Shown in pieces: positions 57,871 through 64,000 of a stretch of 64,000 nucleotides of DNA. Each line of letters begins with the position of its first letter. The stretch's first letter is position 1. Source of the DNA: Angiostrongylus vasorum (Eukaryota > Nematoda > Chromadorea > Rhabditida > Metastrongylidae); assembly GCA_018806985.1 (NCBI GenBank), contig JADANN010000311.1, positions 1,178,001 to 1,242,000 of the forward strand, written 5' to 3'. The notes under the pieces were generated by a model. It saw only the letters and a program-made list of their open reading frames with translations, was not told the origin of the DNA and made no database searches. The position numbers and the translations under genes are program-made.

Positions 57871-59326
57871 TGCATTCCTCGACAGATGGAATATTGTACG
57901 ATAGATGGGATTGTCTCACCATGTTTCATTGAAATATTGGGCTTTTGCTATGCTGTGGTACGAATATGCATGCTCGTTATGCTGAACACAAACGAACGTA
58001 TTTTTTTATCACATCTTCAAGTGAGAACTGCTTAATGAGTATGGATAAAGGAGGCCTTACGCAAACACAATGCTACACCTGTGAGAGCAAAGTGCAGAAG
58101 CCCAGAAATAGAAGAAGATATCTGAGACCAGTGCAAATGTCCATTCACTGAGAAAACGGTGACCGTTCCGACAAATTCTTCGCATTCCTGAAACAATTAT
58201 CCCGTACAAAGTACGTGTTCCTGAGAAGCAAAGATGTGTTAATGGAATCCATTTGCCGAGACAGTGAAAAAATCGAACGCAACACATGCAAGCTGCTCTA
58301 TCCCTCGCTCCTCGTATACTTCGCCGAAAATACGACTGCCGATTACCACTCGGATTTTCTCAACAGCCACGTCGATCCGCATTCATCCGAAATAAAGGAG
58401 GCTGAATATGTTGTCACACCTGATCTCCCTTTCGAAATCTGACATTTTAACTCGTCGGTGAAGAATCGAACAACACATATTCTGGACAGAATAAGATCCC
58501 AACACCTGAGGAACCTTCCACTGGTTCTCATTAACACACTGGCTCGGATCTTCACCGGTCACCCGCCATGGTGCAAGGTTCCTATGAAATAGAAATCCAG
58601 AAAGAATGGGCTATGGTTAAGGAACAGTAACACCCACCATATTTCCAACTAACCCGAAACCTGCTTTTACTCGATCGTCTATAAAAATTTTTCACTCTAG
58701 CAATCCTAAACAGGATTGACACTTCAACGGACTACTGATAGTCATATGAAAAAGGAGGTTCTTAAGGATTTAGTACGATGGACCACATACAGTCGATAAC
58801 CAGATTCACAGAAGTGTTGGGAGAAGAAAAGAGACCACTCTTTGCCACTTTCATCGAATTAGAGGAAGCTTTTTACTTAGTTAAGACAGAAAGAGTCATC
58901 AAAGTCCTAGACAGAACAGCCAAGGCATTCATACTCAGCATATAAAGATTCTTCGTGAACTATATAGAAATATCACAGCCAAAATATCAGCGTTCTATCA
59001 CGATTTAACAACGACGTCGAAAGAGGTGTTAGGCGAGGCGCCATTATCTCGCCAAAACTGTTCACCACCATCGTCGAGAACGTTATGCGAACATTGGAAA
59101 GGGGCAACATGGGAGTGAAAACCGACGGTTGGGAAATACATCATTTTCACATTACTGATGACGTAGTTATTACAACATCACTAGGTGTACCGAATGGTTG
59201 CCGACTTTGATAAATCATGTGGAAAGGTTTGTCTTCCACTAAATCTCACAGAAACAATGTTCTTGAGGAAAGGATTGGTTATGTGTGTCCCATTGACATT
59301 CAGTGGAATGAATATCTCCGAATGCT
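56437..59326. repeat. Long inverted repeat: ~986-bp near-identical arms, 917-bp spacer
   Basis: Arms 56437-57422 and 58340-59326 are reverse complements with only scattered mismatches by eye (for example one change near 56529 and one near 56616). Both lie in RTE-A sequence and share the same lesions, including the degraded catalytic region. Similarity drops abruptly at the outer ends (past TGGAGCATTCGGAGATATTC) although both partners are still RTE-A. The inner end on the right arm coincides with the loss of RTE-A homology. Confidence 0.9.
57875..58335. other. Spacer of the inverted repeat, no gene
   Basis: The part from 57423 to about 57870 is RTE-A copy 6; 57875-58339 is unrelated sequence with no recognised repeat. 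Small frames here look like chance. Confidence 0.45.
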
Positions 59327-59990
59327 CCAATTATATTTATCTAGGTCGAGAAATCAATACGATGAACGACCTAGCTCCAGAGCTGAGCAGAAGGAAACGA
59401 GTTGCTTGGGGGTGCTTTCAAGAGCATCGAGGACGAAGTGAAGAGAACAAAGAACACCCGACTCCGTGCCCACCTTTTCGACTCAACGGTACTTCCTGCC
59501 CTAACGTATGCTTCAGAAACTTGGCCGCTGCGTATGCAGGATGAAAGCTCACTTAGCGTTATCGAACGCGCAGTCGAAAGGGCGATGCTAGGAGTATCCC
59601 GTTCCACACAAGCAATGAAGGGATACGAAGCTCCGACCTACGTCAACGACCAAAAATCAAAGATGCCGTTCTGTACGCCAAACAATCGAAGATAAGGTGG
59701 GCCGGACACATAATGTGTGTGAATGTCAACCGATGGACAGGAGCCGTTAGTGACTCTATTTCTCGGGATTTCAACCGTACTGCAGGAAGACCACCGACCC
59801 GATGGTCGGAGTTCTTCACAAAGAGCCTTGAAGAAAGAAATGATGCTCGACGAGTCCCTAGAGCGAGCAGATCCCATTGAGCTACTCTTGCAGGCGACAG
59901 GGAAAAATGGAAGACTTACTGGCGCCCGCTCGAGTCACTCGACGATCAACGTTACTACAGGTGACACAGGTGATGCCATGGTTGTATTTC
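58341..59990 (+). pseudogene. RTE-A copy 7 (right partner of the inverted repeat)
   Basis: Starts abruptly at 58341 (GATTACCACTCGG) within the linker. Carries RT with the catalytic box degraded (HHFHITDDVVI near 59140-59170) and a C-terminal domain that is the best preserved in the window: LFDSTVLPALTYASETWPLR near 59481-59545, SVIERAVERAMLGVSRSTQA near 59557-59620 and the terminal WRPLESLDDQR near 59920-59955. Ends near 59990 after CAGGTGACACAGGTGATG. Frameshifts remain. Confidence 0.85.
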
Positions 59991-59999
59991 ACATAGTAC

Positions 60000-60535
60000 T
60001 CCGTCGTGAAAAATTGTGGTAGGCAGCAAACGAAAAGCTAACATGAAGACGTAGTATTGTGGTAGCGTCAAATGAGTGCTGTGGCCTGTTAATGAGGAAG
60101 TGACTCTAGTACATCGCGGCATAATTTCGTGCATGAGACTGATTGTTTCCATAGAGATTTACGATACAGGATAGCTATGTACGCAGGTTAACGTGATCTC
60201 TAGTGGGTTAACGTGAAAGACAAGGTACAACTCTGTGAGAAAAAGATCGAATTTTTCTTAACATGATTGCCACACGGTTCTCCAGTTTCACCGAACATAT
60301 CCAGTTACCCTACATTTGTGTTATCGATTCAGATCTTTTCTGCTGTAATTCCATTAGACTTGATGTGAACTACAGCACTAAAAGGCTAATATATGTTTAT
60401 ATATTAGTATATAATATATATATATGTAATATAATATATTTGATGGACAAGCTGTTTTGATTCTCATCTTGTAACGGCTAACGCAATTCAAGATTTCAGC
60501 CAACCACCTGGATCCAGCTGCGCCTCAGAGAAACA
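60000..60535. other. No gene; AT-rich tract
   Basis: 60390-60440 is an imperfect TA-rich palindromic tract; the rest is unidentified. Confidence 0.45.
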
Positions 60536-60539
60536 TGCG

Positions 60540-60645
60540 GTCGCTTTTGGTCCTCGGTTAGCCTCTATGCGTCACCTGGGGACTTGTAGATTCGAAACTA
60601 ATCGGCTCGAAATCCGTTATATGAAGGAACTTCATGGTTCTGAGC
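60540..60645 (-). pseudogene. RTE-A leader fragment (copy 8)
   Basis: On the plus strand, CACCTGGGGACTTGTAGATT and CTAATCGGCTCGAAATCC align with the reverse-oriented leader at 9400-9465 (CACCTGGAGACGCGCCACG; CTAACCGGCTCGAGATCC). No coding part remains. Confidence 0.55.
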
Positions 60646-60649
60646 TTTA

Positions 60650-61090
60650 CTAAAAGAAGACCACTACGTAAACTATGCGATTTAGTAATGGGCGGATAGG
60701 AAATATCGGATACGGCTATGCTGCTCCCTATGATGCAAAGAAAATAAGATGTTCGATCAACTGATGAATTGCGAGTCGAAAAAAATACTACCGCTCTTAG
60801 TTTCCTGGAAACCACCTTTGTTAGAGAACAATCGAATTTTGAATAATCACTTGAAGTTCTGAGGTCACCGTGTTAAGATGCAGGACTGTTCCAAACGACG
60901 CGCGCTCTCTATTAGAATTGGGCCCAGGTTCCATACCATCACAACCCACTTCTTAGGAAACTTTACGTATGATGGCGTGACCTCTGTAAGAGCACAAGAT
61001 CAAGTTGTTTCCTCTAGCGTTCTTTATATATCAATATGCCAATGACGAAGTAGACACCAATTTTCGCATGAATTCGGGCGAAACTATCAA
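60650..61090. other. No recognisable gene
   Basis: Nothing identified. Confidence 0.4.
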
Positions 61091-61094
61091 TATC

Positions 61095-61590
61095 CTCAGC
61101 CGCTAACACGAAAAAAATTTAGTTCTAACCTCAAAGCAAATGAAAAATGTGGTATCCAGAATTTGCGAAAACTGATGAAATCAGACACTCTTGGACTACC
61201 AGTCAGTGATAAAGGTCGAAATTTTGTAGTTATCCCTCTTCAGATAGATTTCGAGAAGACGAAAAAACCTCTTCAAGATGATTTCTTTTATCGCTTGTTG
61301 CGTGAAAGATGTAAAAAGATAATTGTTCATAAGTCAGTACTAAAAATTACTCAATGAACAAAAGCAGAAGGTTTGGAACCATTGGCTATTTCTCGACATG
61401 AAATTAAATTATCAAAGTGTTTCGTTTTATACTTACCTATCAAAAGCCACAAGTCAGTATCTACTGATGATCTTGCGTCATCAGAAGCGTGTAGAGAACC
61501 CAGATTCCATAGAGAATGTCTTGTCGGTACTGAAAAGTTGGCACTGTGTAACTGTACCTTCGAACTAAATCAGGTCTACTGTACTTTTTT
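61095..61590 (+). pseudogene. Penelope-like element fragment, N-terminal part of the RT ORF
   Basis: Frame from about 61123: SNLKANEKCGIQNLRKLMKS, DTLGLPVSDKGRNFVVIPLQ, IDFEKTKKPLQDDFFYRLL, ending in a stop at 61357; a second frame then gives CFVLYLPIKSHK. The order (LxxNE, VSDKGxxFVV, a spacer, LxDxxxY, then LYxLIKTHK) is that of the Penelope-like RT N-terminus. The downstream fingers/palm region and GIY-YIG domain are missing. Hammerhead motifs of the matching element type lie 0.9 and 1.4 kb downstream. Confidence 0.55.
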
Positions 61591-61783
61591 TCATTAGTTG
61601 AATGTCCTTATGGCCCTCCTCCTGTGTCTCGTGCTGCTCTTTCAGATCCTTATCGTCACCACGTCCAGGTTATTTTGGAGGCCCTCCAGTCTATCGAAAG
61701 CCTTCTGCTCCACCGCCTGGTTCAATGGGATAGTTTCTTCTATCAGTGCTCATGCGTCTAATTTTTTCCTCCGGATGGTTTAC

Positions 61784-61890
61784 CTTGCTTCTTCCTCGAC
61801 AGCCTTTTTAGCTGAAAATCCCGACTCTATATCGCTTGGTATAGGAAGCAAACGCGTCCACAATAGATGCAACCAGTGAAGCAAATAATT
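61784..61890 (-). CDS. Candidate internal exon, unknown protein
   Basis: On the minus strand, acceptor CCTAATCAG and donor GCAAG|GTAAACC enclose 107 nt, open as NYLLHWLHLLWTRLLPIPSD then IESGFSAKKAVEEEA. Farther downstream (61590-61760) the minus strand shows proline/glycine-rich text with stops. No family recognised; chance is possible. Confidence 0.25.
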
Positions 61891-61894
61891 CTGA

Positions 61895-62245
61895 TTAGGT
61901 TGTTTCAGTAATAACCACAAAAAGTGATGTTGATGATTTTGTGGGAAGGATGAAATGATTCGAAGCAATATGTAATTCCAGTAAATTAAATTTTAAAAGA
62001 CACGATGACCTTTAATGACATTCAAAATCTGTCAACTGTTCAGCTGTTAAGTTTCAAGGATAGTTAATTCTGTGTAAAATGTTTCAATTGTAAGCCGTAC
62101 TGCTCGTAAGAAATGTAAATTATAGATAAAAAAGCATTAATTATAGAGTTTAGGTCACATAAACCTTATAGAACATGATCGTCCGAAATCTTTTTTGTCA
62201 ATGTTGTGTTAGCATACCAATGAGAAGAAAAACACTTCTTGATTA
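61895..62245. other. No recognisable gene
   Basis: AT-rich; nothing identified. Confidence 0.4.
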
Positions 62246-62248
62246 GTC

Positions 62249-62600
62249 ATGCCGAGATTAAGGGAAAGTCCGTTTTTAAAAACACTTAACGCTCTCTACT
62301 ACCTAATAATGATAGCGACCGCTGCAAGATGTATTCTCGGAGAAAAGCGAACGATTGTCAGCGGCCATTGACTACCAACAACCATCCTTTATAAAAGAGC
62401 GCTGCTGAGTGAAGTTACTTTATTCGGGCGGTTCTCCACAGGACCCGACTCGATGCTATAAAGAAGATTCACATCACAAGAAGGAACAACTGCGGACAGT
62501 CAACTTGGATTGATCCGATTCTGAATACGGCAAAGACGCCGAGGCTTTGCCCGAATAAAGTTTTCAACTACCTCGCATTAGCTTATCAGTGTGAAAAAAA
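62249..62600 (+). mobile_element. Hammerhead retroelement, diverged
   Basis: Block order matches the 40.4-kb element: GCCGAGATTAAG (as the terminal block of a preceding unit), AACGATTGTCAGCGG, CAACAACCATCCTTTATAAA (TATA box near 62391), AAGGAACAACTGCGGACAG, ribozyme remnant, CCTCGCATTAGCT. No coding capacity. Confidence 0.5.
62515..62556 (+). ncRNA. Hammerhead ribozyme remnant
   Basis: CTGAATA replaces CTGATGA, so the essential G8 is lost. A GGC/GCC stem II is still possible, and GAAA has become GAGG. Predicted inactive. Confidence 0.4.
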
Positions 62601-62604
62601 AACA

Positions 62605-62895
62605 TTGGCTTAAGTTGTAAGATAGATCCTTTCGAAAACGATGTTAACATTATAAATTTAGAACAAAAATAAGTGCAAAAATAAAACACAGAATGTGAAA
62701 ACATACCGACAAACCTCTAGCTCTGCTATGCATAGTAGTCTTGGTGAAGAGGAATGTAGAACAATGTTCTAGTTTTAATCAAAGCTGCTGTTTGAAGGCA
62801 TGGACTGGAAATTGTTTGTGAGGGGTTTCAGTTGTAGGTATTGCCACTTCCACGCAAATACGTCCAATTTTAGGTATAATATGCAGTTTCCGGTA
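62605..62895. other. No recognisable gene
   Basis: AT-rich; nothing identified. Confidence 0.4.
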
Positions 62896-62899
62896 GTCA

Positions 62900-63050
62900 T
62901 CAACCATATGCGACTATAATCAGCTGTTCTAATTTTCCTCAGTGGAACACGCGAAAAATACGGCTCTGAAGAAGACGATACTGCCCGAAACGTCAGCTAC
63001 TGTTGTATTGTGTCTTTTTGTATGGAAGTGGGCTTCTACATCGTCTTTGA
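62900..63050 (+). mobile_element. Hammerhead retroelement fragment, second subfamily
   Basis: Ribozyme-like region at 62961-63000 belongs to the GTCAGCT subfamily seen at 23.4 and 21.8 kb. Element ends are not visible. Confidence 0.4.
62961..63000 (+). ncRNA. Hammerhead ribozyme, core retained, stem II decayed
   Basis: CGGCT, CTGAAGA (fits CUGANGA), A, then GACGATACTGCCC where stem II pairs only at its closing position, GAAACGTC, AGCTAC. Stem I keeps GGCT/AGCT. Probably inactive unless stem II pairs otherwise. Confidence 0.5.
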
Positions 63051-63159
63051 GCGGTCGGTTACTTTTTCATTCCTACTTTCTTTCTGATTTCGGTTTTAAC
63101 ACCTCTCCGATTCAACTATTAAGAAGATCGAGCGAAGGGTTCGTCGCCGAAAACGCACC

Positions 63160-64000
63160 TCTCTATGATCCACATCGTGGTGAAGACCTGGATCCGCCCT
63201 TGCAAGGTTATGTCAGGACTCCAGGGAGGGCCAAGTTGCACGACCAGCAATAGGCCAGCCTCAGTTCACCGCACACTGGGTGCTCCTGTCTGTGACGCCA
63301 GGCTGTGAGACGACCGGTGAGAGGCCAGAAAATCTCGGGTTACGCAGGATGTCACTGGAACCGGATCTGACGAACACACGCACGACACGTCATGGAGATT
63401 GTTTCTTACTATGCACGTATAGTGCCAGAACGCTCTTCACAGACGCCAATCTTCACTCCCTTCTTGTAGCCGCATATCGCATTAAATTTCACGTGATCGC
63501 ATTATAAGAGATAAAAATCAGGAAGACCAACATACGCCAACTAAACAACAGGACCCTTGTGATCTGTGGAGAAAAGGTCACGTCACGAAATGTCCGCGGC
63601 GTAGGCTTTGTCGTCCTCCCGTCCATTGTCCATCTCGTCGACTCATATGAGATCCTCTCCCCTTGCATGGCCCCTCCTTCGTCTTCAACTGTCACATGAT
63701 AAGAAGATCACTATCACCAACTGCTACTCATCGACCGACGCAGCTGATTAGTACGAACTAAATGAGTTTTACTATCAGCTGGAGGAAATCATCCGCAGTG
63801 ATAAAGCATATCACAAATTTGTTGTCGGAGACTTCAACGCCAGAATAAGAAAGGCCAACGAGAGCGAATACAGGATCGGAAATTTTGGATTAGGAGAAAG
63901 AAATGAGAATGGGGACCGTCTCGCAGTAGTCCGCTCAGCAGCACGTCTCTTCCGTGGAAACTCGTTTTCCTAGACGAAAGAAAACCGCCGCTGGACATGG
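63160..64000 (+). pseudogene. RTE-type retrotransposon 5' end (probable RTE-B), runs off the window
   Basis: The leader (CTCTATGATCCACATCGTGG; GACTCCAGGGAGGGCC; CGACCAGCAATAGG) is followed by endonuclease frames: HGDCFLLCTYSARTLFTDAN near 63400-63450, AAYRIKFHVIAL near 63470, [20 protein letters not shown] near 63592-63650, and [10 protein letters not shown] near 63818-63850 followed by [13 protein letters not shown] near 63885-63920. GDFNA is the EEP nuclease motif; the frame ends at RRWTW at the window edge. At least two frameshifts and stops are present. The protein is distinct from RTE-A. Confidence 0.8.

Noticed and set aside
61590..61760. Cuticle-collagen-like exon on the minus strand
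   Set aside because: Some GG-PP text appears, but stops interrupt it and the Gly-X-Y periodicity is not maintained.
1..64000. CRISPR array, bacterial operon, riboswitch or phage features
   Set aside because: No regularly spaced repeats, no compact coding, and the sequence is clearly eukaryotic.

Overview
Overall. This is eukaryotic, gene-poor, repeat-dense DNA. It most resembles a parasitic nematode of the hookworm/strongylid group. That placement is an inference. It rests on the RTE-clade non-LTR retrotransposon fragments (EEP endonuclease plus reverse transcriptase), Penelope-like fragments, several tRNA-derived SINE families, and small exon-like segments with nematode-type splice signals. 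There is no operon-like layout and no uninterrupted reading frame longer than about 160 codons. No complete host gene could be assembled, and every transposon frame seen is broken.

Mobile-element layout. (1) RTE-A: eight decayed copies or fragments at 2.1-3.6, 5.0-6.8, 8.2-9.5(-), 18.1-21.3 (most complete), 37.9-41.7 (three nested insertions), 55.95-57.9(-), 58.3-60.0 and 60.5(-) kb. (2) RTE-B: a 3' end at 11.5-12.2 kb and a 5' end running off the window at 63.2-64.0 kb. (3) A roughly 370-bp non-autonomous repeat, here called NA-RTE, with ten copies. It shares its 3' end with RTE-B and a 5'-leader-like block with the 63-kb element. (4) Three tRNA-like repeat families: SINE-D (often foldback or tandem), SINE-E and SINE-F. 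(5) Penelope-like (PLE) coding fragments at 0-0.7 and 61.1-61.6 kb. (6) At least nine small hammerhead-ribozyme motifs inside short retroelements at 5.7, 21.8, 23.4, 31.1, 31.5, 31.75, 40.5, 62.5 and 63.0 kb.

Most notable. The hammerhead motifs have the core CUGANGA, then a 4-bp stem II, then GAAACGUY, flanked by a complementary stem I. Stem III is a bare palindromic ACGU, the dimer-type minimal hammerhead known from Penelope-like retroelements. Two motifs lie in tandem 353 bp apart, and others sit in insertions with apparent target-site duplications, resembling retrozymes or PLE terminal repeats. The second structural highlight is a long inverted repeat: arms of about 986 bp that look nearly identical, a 917-bp spacer, and diverged RTE-A sequence outside. 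A third is a roughly 1-kb near-palindromic SINE-D block bounded by 12-bp direct repeats.

Possible host genes. Short exon-like segments with plausible splice sites lie mainly on the minus strand between 29.5 and 53.4 kb, with one at 61.8 kb. A plus-strand segment at 49.1-49.3 kb has the spacing of a Kunitz-domain C-terminus. None can be assigned a certain function. The remaining intervals are AT-rich sequence in which I see nothing identifiable.
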